Made by a program: the position numbers and the translations under genes | The notes under the pieces: model-generated | Told to the model about the DNA's origin: nothing | The model's input: only the letters and a program-made list of their open reading frames with translations | Databases searched by the model: none | Shown here: piece by piece, positions 14,147 to 22,306 of the stretch | Numbering within the stretch: position 1 is the stretch's first letter | Layout: every line of letters begins with the position of its first letter | Assembly (NCBI GenBank): GCA_965603365.1 | Contig: CBFDCR010000048.1 | Location: 1-37,732, forward strand | DNA from: JAHELQ01 sp965603365 | Lineage (GTDB): Bacteria > Acidobacteriota > Aminicenantia > UBA2199 | Length of the DNA: 37,732 bases | Reading direction: 5' to 3'

Positions 14147-15103
14147 ATGATTAGACACAATCAGAACCCGGTGGTATTGGGAATCGATTTTGGCGCTACC
14201 AATTTAAAGGCTGTCATTACCGATGATAGGGGTAAGCTTTATCATCAATATACGATGCCTTCCGAATCACACCTTGGACCGGATCATACATTGGGTCGTA
14301 TTAAAGATCTGGTGGAAAAGGCAAAGAAAGACGCCTCTAGTGATCGCCTGCAATTGATGGGTATCGGCATCGGGGCATGTGGGCCGGTGGATCACCTTAA
14401 AGGGGAGATCGTCGAATCGCCGGTCTTACCGGGGTGGCATAATGTTGCCCTAGTAAAATTTCTTAAAGAGTATACTCATTTACCGGTTTTCCTGGAAAAT
14501 GATGCCAATCTGGCCATTCTTGGAGAGTGGTGGCTGGGGGCGGGGGGCAGGAATTCCGTGGTGGCCGGCCTGACCCTGGGGACAGGAATCGGTGGGGGGC
14601 TGATTATCGACGGTAAGATTTTTCGGGGAGGATCTGGATATGGCGCAGAATTCGGACATATTCAGGTGGCAGATGCCCCCTCCTGTTTGTGCGGCAATAG
14701 GGGGTGTTTGGGGCGAGTCGCTTCGGCCTCGGCGACCATGGGCCGGTATCGAGAGCTTGCTGGCCGGAAAGACTCTTCGGTAGAGAATATAATGGATCTT
14801 AAACGGCTATATGAAAAAGGTGTGCCGGCGGCCCGGGAGGCGGTTGCCGCCTCTGTGGGATATTTATCTAAAGCAACCTTGATTCTTATTAATTGTTTGA
14901 ATCCTCAAGTTTTTATATTTACCGGGGGGATGACATTACTCGGCGATATGTTGCTTTCGCCGGTTCGTGAATTCGTTAAATCGTCAACTTTTAAAAGTGT
15001 CGGGCGCCACACGAAAATCGGAATCGGGAAGTTGGGTTTGTTTTCGGGGTGTTTTGGGGCGGCGTATTTAACGTTTTCAGGCGACCGTATATTGCCTGGA
15101 TAG
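14147..15103 (+). CDS. ROK-family sugar kinase
   Basis: 318 residues. The phosphate-binding loop is GIDFGATNLK (12-21), the catalytic Asp is in ENDANLAILGEW near residue 120, and LTLGTGIGGGLI and GAEFGHIQV follow. The ROK zinc motif is present as CLCGNRGCLG near 179-188, with Gly where the family usually has Glu after CL. ROK members are hexose or N-acyl-hexosamine kinases, or repressors when an HTH is present; there is no HTH here, so a kinase. The start at ATG 14147 follows AGGAAA; an upstream TTG extension adds 17 residues overlapping the isomerase gene and looks spurious. Confidence 0.9.
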   Translation: MIRHNQNPVVLGIDFGATNLKAVITDDRGKLYHQYTMPSESHLGPDHTLGRIKDLVEKAKKDASSDRLQLMGIGIGACGPVDHLKGEIVESPVLPGWHNVALVKFLKEYTHLPVFLENDANLAILGEWWLGAGGRNSVVAGLTLGTGIGGGLIIDGKIFRGGSGYGAEFGHIQVADAPSCLCGNRGCLGRVASASATMGRYRELAGRKDSSVENIMDLKRLYEKGVPAAREAVAASVGYLSKATLILINCLNPQVFIFTGGMTLLGDMLLSPVREFVKSSTFKSVGRHTKIGIGKLGLFSGCFGAAYLTFSGDRILPG

Positions 15104-15144
15104 AGAAATTATCAGGATGTAAGCCGACAAAGAAATTAAGACTG

Positions 15145-15173
15145 TTGTCTTTTAGTGCTTTAGATATTATAAT
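15145..15173 (+). promoter_or_regulatory. Near-consensus promoter abutting the phosphatase start codon
   Basis: TTGTCT (15145-15150), 17-bp spacer, TATAAT (15168-15173). Transcription should begin at about 15180, one base before the ATG at 15181. No Shine-Dalgarno sequence is visible, so the mRNA would be leaderless or nearly so. Confidence 0.7.
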
Positions 15174-15180
15174 ATGGCCA

Positions 15181-17064
15181 ATGTTTGGTAAGATAAAAAA
15201 AGTAGATCTAATTATTGCTGCCCTGTTTCTTCTGGCTGTGATTTCTTATTTTGCCTTTCCCACAGAGGTGTTTCGACTGTTTTTATTGGCTTTTGGGGCT
15301 ACTCTCTTTATCCGGTTGTTGATCATCTTCAAGAGAAAAATCTTGTGGAAGACCCGCAATCGGCTGATTTTTTCCAGCCTGTTTTTTGTGGTGACCCCCA
15401 TCATCTTGATCTCCGTGTTTTTTTTCTTTATCATCTACATCCTCATCGCCCAGTACGGCATCATCATCGTAGATAACTATGTAAAACGGCAGTTGTCCGG
15501 CACCGAGAGTGTGGTGGATCGTTATATCGCCCTGAAAGATCAAACCAGGATGCTGGAGCAGACAAAAGTATGGATTCGATATAAACCGAAGAATCTGGCG
15601 ATGATCTTCTTTGAAAAGCAGGGTGTCGAATATAAGGAATTTTTTAAGTATCCGGGGGCACTGGATTTCAAGAAATTTAGAATGATCCAGTTTAGCGGTT
15701 ATTTTAAATTGAACAATCAATTCTACCTGGGAACCCTTAAAGAGGAGGACGATTTCGCCGTCCTGTTTGCCACCCATTTGAATGATGATTTCCTGGACCA
15801 GGTGGCCACCATCAGTGATTTCAAGATCAAATTGGCAGACCTCAATATGCTGTCGGATCAGGATATGAAAGTGGAAGAGATTTCGAGCCTGGCCTCCAGT
15901 TCGTTGGATATCGGGTTATTCCCCTGGCCCTACAAGTTTAAATTCATCGATTTTGACGCCATGGAATCCGCCAGGGTGGTGGAGCGGGAGCACCTTTATT
16001 GGGTATTGGTCGATTATGACAAACTTTTTCAGAAGATCAGGGCACTGGGTTTCGGCTCGGTGCAGATGAATATTCAGAAATTCATCTACTTTTTGATCGG
16101 CCTGTTTGCCACTTTTATCGTGATCTCTATCTTTATCGGTTTAAAAATTATCAGTGTGATCACCAGGTCGATCAATCAGATCACCAAAGGGACCCAGCGA
16201 ATCCGCAAAGGGGATTTTTCCGTCCGGATTAAAATAAAATCCGGTGACCAACTGCAGTATCTGGGCGAGTCCTTTAATGAGATGGCCTCCGGCATCGGTC
16301 GTCTCCTGATGGAGGAGAAGAAAAAGCAGCGGTTGGAGGAAGAGTTGAGGATTGCCCGGAGTATTCAGTTAAAGCTGCTGCCCCATGACGACTATGATAC
16401 CGAAGAGTTTGAGATTGCCGCGGTCAATATCCCGGCCGACGAGATTGCCGGCGACTACTTCGATTACTTTTACAAAAAGGGCGAATACATGTATATCCTG
16501 GTGGCCGATGTATCCGGCAAAGGTACATCTGCGGCCTTTTATATGGCGGAATTGAAAGGGGTGGTCAATTACCTGCAAAAATTGGGAATCTCTCCCGCCC
16601 CATTGATCGGCGAATGTCATGCCGGTTTAAATCGCTCCTTCGATAAGATGACCTTTATAACCATGAATATTGCCCAGTTTAAAATTCCCGAAAAGAAATT
16701 TATCTTTTCCCGGGCCGGTCATACGCAGGCGCTGCTTTACCGGGCCGGAGAAGACAGTTGTGTGGAGCTGCATCCCGAGGGCATGGCCATCGGCCTGATC
16801 AATTTTTCCGGGGATCGGATCGAGGAATTGGAGATCCCTTATGAAAAGGATGATGTCCTGTTCCTCTTTTCCGATGGTCTGTCGGAGATCATGAACGAAG
16901 CCGAGGAGATGTTGGGAGTAGAGAATCTAAAACGGTTGATCCTGGAAAATCATGACGGTTCTGCCGGGGAGATCAAACAGAAGATCCTGGATTTCAGTAT
17001 TAAGTTTTCCGGCTTAAAGGTCAATCGTGACGATTTAACCTTTATTGTCTTAAAAGTAAAATGA
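15181..17064 (+). CDS. Membrane-bound PP2C/SpoIIE-type serine phosphatase with HAMP domain (RsbU-like)
   Basis: About 627 residues. Hydrophobic helices at roughly 9-25, 29-48 and 62-90 are followed by a sensory region (about 95-295), another membrane helix near 300-330, a HAMP domain (TRSINQITKGTQRIRKGDF onward), a coiled coil (MEEKKKQRLEEELRIARSIQLKLLP) and a C-terminal SpoIIE/PP2C domain. The metal-binding acids lie in EIAGDYFDYF, VADVSGKG, FSDGLSE and NRDDLTFIVLKVK. Relatives dephosphorylate anti-anti-sigma factors in partner-switching pathways; none is encoded in this window, although RsbW-like ATPases occur further on. The start is chosen as the first ATG before the first membrane helix. 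A longer frame into the ROK gene is open but lacks a ribosome site. Its stop overlaps the RNase III start (ATGA). Confidence 0.88.
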   Translation: MFGKIKKVDLIIAALFLLAVISYFAFPTEVFRLFLLAFGATLFIRLLIIFKRKILWKTRNRLIFSSLFFVVTPIILISVFFFFIIYILIAQYGIIIVDNYVKRQLSGTESVVDRYIALKDQTRMLEQTKVWIRYKPKNLAMIFFEKQGVEYKEFFKYPGALDFKKFRMIQFSGYFKLNNQFYLGTLKEEDDFAVLFATHLNDDFLDQVATISDFKIKLADLNMLSDQDMKVEEISSLASSSLDIGLFPWPYKFKFIDFDAMESARVVEREHLYWVLVDYDKLFQKIRALGFGSVQMNIQKFIYFLIGLFATFIVISIFIGLKIISVITRSINQITKGTQRIRKGDFSVRIKIKSGDQLQYLGESFNEMASGIGRLLMEEKKKQRLEEELRIARSIQLKLLPHDDYDTEEFEIAAVNIPADEIAGDYFDYFYKKGEYMYILVADVSGKGTSAAFYMAELKGVVNYLQKLGISPAPLIGECHAGLNRSFDKMTFITMNIAQFKIPEKKFIFSRAGHTQALLYRAGEDSCVELHPEGMAIGLINFSGDRIEELEIPYEKDDVLFLFSDGLSEIMNEAEEMLGVENLKRLILENHDGSAGEIKQKILDFSIKFSGLKVNRDDLTFIVLKVK

Positions 17065-17804
17065 GTGGAGAACTGGAAAATAAGTTAGCTTACCGTTTTA
17101 AAAACATGGAGTTGTTAACAAATGCCCTGACCCACAAGTCTTACCATGAAGGATTACAGGGTTTTGAGGATCTTCCCAATAACGAGAAGCTCGAATTCCT
17201 GGGGGATTCGGTGATCAACCTGGTGGTGACCGAATACCTGTTCAGACGGTTTAAAAAATTTTCCGAGGGCGAACTATCCAAGCTGAAGGCCCACCTGGTT
17301 TCCAGTAATTTTTTGTTTAAAGTGGCCCGGTCCGTGGATCTGGGCGACTATGTGCTGCTGGGCAAGGGGGAGGAGAAAAACGAAGGCCGGAACAACAGGC
17401 GGATTATTGCCTCCCTGTTTGAGGCGGTGGTGGGCGCCATTTACCTGGATTCCAATTATAGAGTGGTGTCCAATACGATTATTAGTTTTTTTAAGGATTT
17501 TATTGAACAGTTCATTGAGGATAAAGAGGCCATCAAGATCAACGATTATAAATCGGAACTCCAGGAGATTATCCAGCGGCACCACAATTTCTTGCCTGAG
17601 TATCGCGTCTTGAGTGAGACCGGCAAGCCCCCCCATACGATTTTTACCGCGGTTATTTTCCTGGATGGCCGGGAGATTTCCAGGGGACAGGGAAAGAACA
17701 AGCGGCAGGCCGAGCAGGACGCCGCCTACAATGCCCTCAAAAAACTGGACAACGTCCTCAACTACGAAAAACTCTCCGAAGTCTTCTTCCTCAAAAATGA
17801 TTGA
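17061..17804 (+). CDS. rnc: Ribonuclease III
   Basis: 247 residues, standard length. It is the double-strand-specific endonuclease that processes rRNA and some mRNAs. The RNase III signature NEKLEFLGDSVINL with its metal-binding acids is near 41-54, and the second acidic motif is in SLFEAVVGAIYLDS near 115-128. A double-stranded-RNA-binding domain follows (DYKSELQEIIQ to the C-terminus, with the KNKRQAEQDAAYNAL helix). It overlaps the phosphatase gene by four bases and so is probably translated by coupling. The pairing with an RsbU-like phosphatase, rather than acpP or smc, is unusual but not informative by itself. Confidence 0.97.
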   Translation: MSGELENKLAYRFKNMELLTNALTHKSYHEGLQGFEDLPNNEKLEFLGDSVINLVVTEYLFRRFKKFSEGELSKLKAHLVSSNFLFKVARSVDLGDYVLLGKGEEKNEGRNNRRIIASLFEAVVGAIYLDSNYRVVSNTIISFFKDFIEQFIEDKEAIKINDYKSELQEIIQRHHNFLPEYRVLSETGKPPHTIFTAVIFLDGREISRGQGKNKRQAEQDAAYNALKKLDNVLNYEKLSEVFFLKND

Positions 17805-17806
17805 TG

Positions 17807-17835
17807 TTGAAAAACATAGTTATTTAGACTATAAT
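17807..17835 (+). promoter_or_regulatory. Promoter of a decayed toxin-antitoxin pair
   Basis: TTGAAA (17807-17812), 17-bp spacer, TATAAT (17830-17835), then AGGAGGAAG and an ATG at 17852. Control signals are intact although both genes behind them are damaged. Confidence 0.65.
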
Positions 17836-17851
17836 GCTTCAGGAGGAAGAT

Positions 17852-18101
17852 ATGATAGCAACTATCACTATAACCGAGGCTAAATCAAAATTATCAGAGT
17901 TAGTCAATAGAATTATATATAACAAAGAAAGGTAAGAATGTGGCTGCGCTTGTCCCTATTGATGAACTTGATTTAGATGAGGAGAAGGGCCTGATCGCAG
18001 CAAAAGGTGTGTTGGCAGGTCTCGATTCAGAAATTGATGAAATGGTAGATTTTATTTATAAAACCAGACAGAATGAAAAAACCAGAGAGGTGGATATTTA
18101 A
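17852..18101 (+). pseudogene. Frameshifted Phd-type antitoxin
   Basis: The ATG follows an excellent AGGAGGAAG site. The first 28 codons (MIATITITEAKSKLSELVNRI and so on) are a Phd/YefM N-terminus and end at a TAA near 17936. In another frame the rest of the family pattern continues: KGKNVAALVPIDELDLDEEKGLIAA to the TAA at 18099-18101. A small deletion with frame change at about 17930 removes the strand that normally joins the halves. The end overlaps the toxin ATG (TAATG), as in intact pairs. Confidence 0.75.
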
Positions 18102-18265
18102 TGTACTTATTTGATACAGACACGTTGAGTAATATTGTTAAATCCAGGCCTTCGGAATATTTATTAAAAAGGATTGCCCTTCAACATAATCTGACTCTGA
18201 TTACTGGAAATATAAGACATTTTGAAAGAATCCCCGGCTTGAAACTCGAAAACTGGATCAAATAA
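18101..18265 (+). pseudogene. Internally deleted VapC toxin
   Basis: A 54-codon frame joins a VapC N-terminus (MYLFDTDTLSNIVKSRPSEYLLKRI) directly to a VapC C-terminus (LTLITGNIRHFERIPGLKLENW). Intact relatives are about 130 residues, so roughly 75-80 central residues, including the glutamate and the central acidic motif, are gone in frame. It should have no nuclease activity. With the frameshifted antitoxin it marks a dead module. Confidence 0.8.
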
Positions 18266-18288
18266 AGTAAACAAAAATCGGGTGTTTG

Positions 18289-18966
18289 ATGGCAATAAGA
18301 TCGACTGTAGTAAAAGGGAAGCTAGAATACTATATTACGGCAAATCATCCCCTTGTGTTTTTTGATACCTGGGCATTAAATTTGTTTTCATTTCAAAATG
18401 AAGATTATATGCGTCGTTTTAAACTAATTCTAAATGCAAAGAGAGGGACACTGGTCTTTTCAACGTTTAATGTTATTGAGGTGGTAAACAGGGAAGACGA
18501 AGACCAGGTTTCCTCTGTTCTAAACTTTATTGATTCCGTTGATAGTGCACCGTTGAATTTTGATCCAATGAAAATAATTAAGAAGGAAAAGAATTCCTCA
18601 GAAAAAATGCCCTGGGCAGATCCCAATTTTCAACATTATTTCAGTCGTCTGCATGAACCCGGTAAAGACTTCAAATTTTCGGACATATTTAGAAAATTTC
18701 AAAGGGAGCTTAAATCAGGAGCCGAACTCCCTGAGACGTTTTCAGAAAAGTTAAATCATACAATTGAAACAATCAGGAGAGATGTCCGCGCTGTTGAAAG
18801 AGTAAAAAATCGTGCCAGAAGCAGCACAAAGACAAGAAGGGAAAGGCCCTTCACACGGGACTTATTTGAAAAAGGGGCAGCCTGGATTGTAAGCAATAAA
18901 AAAATGAGTATGCCAGAAAAAGAGTGGTATGACTTTCTTCCTGTTATTGCATCTGCAGCTCATTAG
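18289..18966 (+). pseudogene. PIN-like protein with a C-terminal frameshift (possible)
   Basis: About 225 residues are read before the stop. FFDTWALNLF and FNVIEVVN are placed like the first Asp and the Glu of a PIN-like nuclease, and WYDFLPVIASAAH near the end resembles the third acidic motif, where the frame stops. Moving frame right at the stop gives DTFLKDLQSFKTIEKL (from 18966), which is what a PIN domain normally has next. One missing base at 18964-18966 would explain this. The rest, with a basic stretch near 160-200, is not recognised. The ATG at 18289 is preferred to a TTG just before it; the ribosome site is weak. A possible promoter is TTGAAA-18-TAAAGT at 18239-18268. It could also be an intact gene of an unknown family. 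Confidence 0.5.
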
Positions 18967-19013
18967 ATACGTTTTTAAAGGATCTGCAAAGTTTCAAGAC
19001 GATAGAAAAGTTA

Positions 19014-19047
19014 GACAAAATTTCTGTGATGTCAGACAAATTTTGTC
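19014..19047. repeat. Inverted repeat, 10-bp arms
   Basis: GACAAAATTT (19014-19023) and AAATTTTGTC (19038-19047) are perfect complements separated by 14 bp. They lie in the gap after the PIN-like gene. No T-tract follows. It could be a terminator-like stem between converging genes, or a protein site. The remaining gap to 19220 shows no gene I recognise. Confidence 0.5.
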
Positions 19048-19220
19048 CGATAATGAACACCGTTTATCCGTCCTCGTCGAGTAAAAATCATCCCATCCGA
19101 GAAGTCAACCAGGATATCGGGGGAAATCGGGGACGGATCGGCTACTCCGCTATCCAAATATTCCGATCTTGTGCTCGCCTGTCAAGAAAATAAATTGCAG
19201 AAATAAGGTCTTAATTACAA

Positions 19221-19673
19221 TCAGGCTTCTTTCCAATTTTCAAAACGAAGGGAAGGGTAAAGTTTCTGTATGGTCTGGAAAATCCGGTCAGCACTGACCA
19301 CTACGGCATCTAATTCTATTGCAGAACTGGCAAGGATAAAGTCAACCGTATGACGTTTGATTTCCTTCTTTCCGATCCCTGTGTGACTCTCGTACAGTGC
19401 TTTTATCTCTCCATATATTCTGGCGCTTTCTAAAGTTAATGGGAGGGCTTCAAAAAGATCAAGAAAGGTCTGCCAGGCCTTTTTAATGCTCTCTTTGAGG
19501 GAACCTGAAGCTTTTGCTATCCCATGTTGATATTCATAGGCAGAGATGATAGAAAAGCAAATTTCACTCTCTGCTGGAAGAGAAGCAATTTTGCTCATAA
19601 TTATTTGGTAGTCCGGTGTGTCTGGGTATTCTAACTCTGTGAGGGTATTGGTATCGAGGATATATCGAGCCAT
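19221..19673 (-). CDS. vapC: VapC-type PIN-domain toxin
   Basis: 150 residues of PIN domain. The first Asp is in ARYILDTNTLTELE, the Glu in SIISAYEYQHGIAK near 45, the third acidic motif in HTVDFILASSAIELDA near 108-123 and the last Asp in VVSADRIFQ. The tail SLRFENWKE is the usual VapC C-terminus. The catalytic residues are all present, so the ribonuclease should be active. It starts 2 bp after the stop of the gene before it, in a two-gene operon. Confidence 0.9.
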   Translation of the reverse strand: MARYILDTNTLTELEYPDTPDYQIIMSKIASLPAESEICFSIISAYEYQHGIAKASGSLKESIKKAWQTFLDLFEALPLTLESARIYGEIKALYESHTGIGKKEIKRHTVDFILASSAIELDAVVVSADRIFQTIQKLYPSLRFENWKEA

Positions 19674-19675
19674 TG

Positions 19676-19939
19676 CTAAAGGTCAAAATTTTCCCGGAAG
19701 TCACGGGTGAGTCTTTTGACCTCTTCTCCCTGGCCTTTAAGAAACCCCTCTGACTGTAAACGTTCGGCAGCCTGTGCCCAACGATTTGTTTTAGGCTGTT
19801 TATTTGCAATATCTTTTTGTTGCTCGATGGAGCGGGCTTTTTTGTCTGAGATAAGGTTGAATTGGAGAAGGGTCTTTAATAATTTACGCAATGTTTCGGG
19901 TGACTCCGGCAGATCAATGGTAAGACTTTTGGGCATCAT
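19676..19939 (-). CDS. Probable antitoxin of the VapC pair
   Basis: 87 residues, placed immediately upstream of the toxin. It opens with MPKSLTIDLPESPETLRKLL and has a charged, helical C-terminal half (AAERLQSEGFLKGQGEEVKRLTRDF). I do not recognise a named antitoxin family; the assignment rests on position, size and shared promoter. Two consecutive ATG codons (19939 and 19936) follow AAGGAAGG, and either could be used. Confidence 0.7.
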   Translation of the reverse strand: MMPKSLTIDLPESPETLRKLLKTLLQFNLISDKKARSIEQQKDIANKQPKTNRWAQAAERLQSEGFLKGQGEEVKRLTRDFRENFDL

Positions 19940-19974
19940 TTGCCTTCCTTATTAAACATCCTGTGCTCGGAAAT

Positions 19975-20004
19975 ATTATACTTTCTATCCGGTGATGTTG
20001 TCAA
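19975..20004 (-). promoter_or_regulatory. Consensus promoter of the second vapBC-type operon
   Basis: On the minus strand TTGACA (20004-19999), an 18-bp spacer and TATAAT (19980-19975): both boxes match the sigma-70 consensus exactly. The leader would be about 28-30 nt. Confidence 0.8.
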
Positions 20005-20051
20005 CAATTAAAATGTGAAAAAAACCAGCACGGGGGAAAAACGGGACAGGG

Positions 20052-20783
20052 TTAGAGGTCTCTGGTTTTGAAGAGTTTGAGGGATATCAGCAGGGAGGTG
20101 AGGAAGAGGAGGGCGGCGGCGGCGGTGAGCAGCAGCAGGAAGGTGTCGAGGCCCATGGTGTTGATGGTCCTGGCCAGGAGGGCCTTGAGGTAATCGAAAA
20201 TCTGGGGCTTTACGTTTTCCGGGAAATCGGCCAGCAGGCTCCAGGAACCGGTGAAAAGGGAGATGGCCAGATAGAGCACCCCCATCACGGCGGTTATGAC
20301 AATGGCCGAGCCTATCAGCCCGATGAATATACCCCTGACGTAGCCGAACCTGAAGTAGAACGGCAGATAGACCGACAGCATGAGAACCAGGGGGAACAGC
20401 CATAAATAGATGTGGGGCAAGGAGAACAGCGTCTTTGGCTCGAAGGCGATCACCGGGAAGATGTATTTTACCAACCAGGCGGTGATCAAGGCCAGCAGAA
20501 AACTGCCGATGATGAAGAACAAAGCCAGCAGGTAGCGTGTCCAGACAAGGATGTTGCGCTTTAGAGGCAGGCTGCACAGGAGGGACTCCCCCCGATTGTT
20601 TTCGTCGATCTGCAAACCGGTGTTGGTAAAGAAGAAGGGGAATATCAACATAGGCAAGACCAGGCTCCTCTCGATGATCATAAAGGGAAACAACATGGCC
20701 ACAAACCCGATCACCACCAGGATAAAACTAATCCGGGCCACGGCAAACTCTTTCAGGAACAGTAGAATGATTTTCCGTATCAT
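20052..20783 (-). CDS. ABC-2 type transporter permease
   Basis: About 243 residues with six predicted membrane helices (for example ISFILVVIGFVAMLFPFMII and the run FIGLIGSAIVITAVMGVLYL) and an N-terminal amphipathic stretch MIRKIILLFLKEF, as in ABC-2 permeases. The segment GESLLCSLPLKRNILVWTRYL is shared with the next permease (ESLYCSLPVKRHHIVLGRYL), so the two are paralogues. I start at 20783, with GGAGGG seven bases upstream and a TGATG overlap with the preceding gene. It is the last gene of the GntR-ATPase-permease operon. The substrate is unknown; relatives of this operon type respond to cell-envelope antibiotics. Confidence 0.85.
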   Translation of the reverse strand: MIRKIILLFLKEFAVARISFILVVIGFVAMLFPFMIIERSLVLPMLIFPFFFTNTGLQIDENNRGESLLCSLPLKRNILVWTRYLLALFFIIGSFLLALITAWLVKYIFPVIAFEPKTLFSLPHIYLWLFPLVLMLSVYLPFYFRFGYVRGIFIGLIGSAIVITAVMGVLYLAISLFTGSWSLLADFPENVKPQIFDYLKALLARTINTMGLDTFLLLLTAAAALLFLTSLLISLKLFKTRDL

Positions 20784-21400
20784 CAGAGTTCCCTCCGGTT
20801 GAAGATCTTGATTGACCACAGCGCGGAAACAAACAGGATGGCCGCGGCAGCCAGGCCGCCGTAAACGGTGGATTGGGGGGTGACCGATAGTTTGATATCC
20901 AGGTAAGTGGCGGCTATGGGGATGAGGGTGAGCAGGCCGATGATGCCCAGCACGGCGGCAATGGCCTTGCCTTTGGCCAATTCCAGTTGGGCCCCGAATT
21001 TGAAATAGAAGGGATAGAGGATGGAGATAAAGAGAGTCAGGAAAAAGTGTATCATCACCACTGTCTTCCAGTAAGAGGGGTTATTCACCTCATCCGTAAC
21101 CATGGCCTTTTTAAGGCCAAACAGTGCCAGGGTCAGCAGGCTGACCGTTATAATGATCACGATGGCAAACAGGTAGCGGCCCAGCACAATGTGGTGCCGC
21201 TTTACCGGCAGGCTGCAGTAGAGGGATTCCGTTTTATAACGGTCGTCAAGAGCCAGGCCGTACAGGATCAGGGGCAGGGGAATGAGAAACATCGCCTCCG
21301 TGGGTTCGGAACTTCTGACCAGGATGAACAGCCACCAGGCGACCACATACAGGATAATGTTCCGCAGCACCAAAAAATCTTTCAATAGTAGATGTCTCAT
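20783..21400 (-). CDS. ABC-2 type transporter permease (paralogue)
   Basis: 205 residues, about five to six membrane helices, with the same ESLYCSLPVKRHHIVLGRYL loop as its partner. The ATG follows AGGAGG at the proper distance and lies 13 bp after the ATPase gene. With the other permease it would form the heterodimeric membrane part of one exporter. Confidence 0.85.
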   Translation of the reverse strand: MRHLLLKDFLVLRNIILYVVAWWLFILVRSSEPTEAMFLIPLPLILYGLALDDRYKTESLYCSLPVKRHHIVLGRYLFAIVIIITVSLLTLALFGLKKAMVTDEVNNPSYWKTVVMIHFFLTLFISILYPFYFKFGAQLELAKGKAIAAVLGIIGLLTLIPIAATYLDIKLSVTPQSTVYGGLAAAAILFVSALWSIKIFNRREL

Positions 21401-21413
21401 TGCGCCGTTCCTC

Positions 21414-22283
21414 CTAAATATCCTTTTTTTTACCCTTGCCGATCAGGAACATGATGTCCTCTAGACTGGCCCGTTCAATCACGGCATCCCCGCCAAACCG
21501 TTTGGCTGCTTCGCCCATGTTGTCGGTCAGGCCTTCGAAGCCGAATTCACTCTTGCGGTATCCCTTCAGAAAAGATCTATTCTCCTCATGAAGCAGTTCC
21601 TTGCCGGCTTTCACAATTCCCCAATTTTCCAGCACCTCGTCCTTGCTGGTGGAGAAGATAATCTCCCCTTTATGAATAAAGGTGATGAAATCGGCAATCC
21701 GCTCCAGGTCGGTGGTGATGTGGGTGGAGAAGAGTACCGATTTTTCCTCGTCCTGGATCAAGTCGGAGAGTATCTCTAAAAATTCCCGGCGGAATACCGG
21801 GTCCAGGCCGGAGGTCGGCTCATCCATGATGATGAAATCGGCATGGTGGGAGAGGGCGATGGCTAAGGCAAACTTCATTTTCATGCCCCTTGACAGGGTC
21901 TTGATCTTTTTTTTAGGCTCCAGTTCAAATTCCTTCAGGTAACGGTTGAATACGCCCTCATCCCATTGGTCGTAAAAGGGGGCGATGATGCGTTTCATCT
22001 GCTTTAAGTTCAGATGTTCATAAAGGGGAGGGATGTCGTAAACGAACCCGATGCGGGATTTTACGGCCACCTCGTCCTCGATATGGTCCCGGCCAAACAC
22101 CCGGATTTCGCCCCCATTTTTGTGGACCAGGTTCATGATCAATTTGATGATGGTGGTCTTGCCGGCACCGTTGGGGCCGATTAACCCCATGATGTAACCC
22201 CTGGGGAGGTGAAAGGAGACGTCGTTCAGGGTAAATCCCTTATACGCCTTGCGCAGCGATTTGACTTCAAGAATATTGTCCAT
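21414..22283 (-). CDS. ABC transporter ATP-binding protein
   Basis: 289 residues. Walker A GLIGPNGAGKTT near 34-45, Q-loop region RIGFVYDIPP, signature LSRGMKMKFALAIALSHH, Walker B FIIMDEPTSGLDP and the switch His in LFSTHITTDLERIADF are all present. The signature reads LSRGM instead of LSGGQ, a change common in YtrB-like ATPases. AGGAGG precedes the start. It energises the two permeases downstream and is controlled with them by the GntR gene upstream. Confidence 0.93.
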   Translation of the reverse strand: MDNILEVKSLRKAYKGFTLNDVSFHLPRGYIMGLIGPNGAGKTTIIKLIMNLVHKNGGEIRVFGRDHIEDEVAVKSRIGFVYDIPPLYEHLNLKQMKRIIAPFYDQWDEGVFNRYLKEFELEPKKKIKTLSRGMKMKFALAIALSHHADFIIMDEPTSGLDPVFRREFLEILSDLIQDEEKSVLFSTHITTDLERIADFITFIHKGEIIFSTSKDEVLENWGIVKAGKELLHEENRSFLKGYRKSEFGFEGLTDNMGEAAKRFGGDAVIERASLEDIMFLIGKGKKKDI

Positions 22284-22306
22284 TGATATCCTCCTATTTC
22301 ATGGTT

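Noticed and set aside
17804..17822. Terminator hairpin after rnc (ATGTT GAAA AACAT)
   Set aside because: The stem has only five pairs, mostly A/T, with no T-tract, and overlaps the -35 box of the next promoter.
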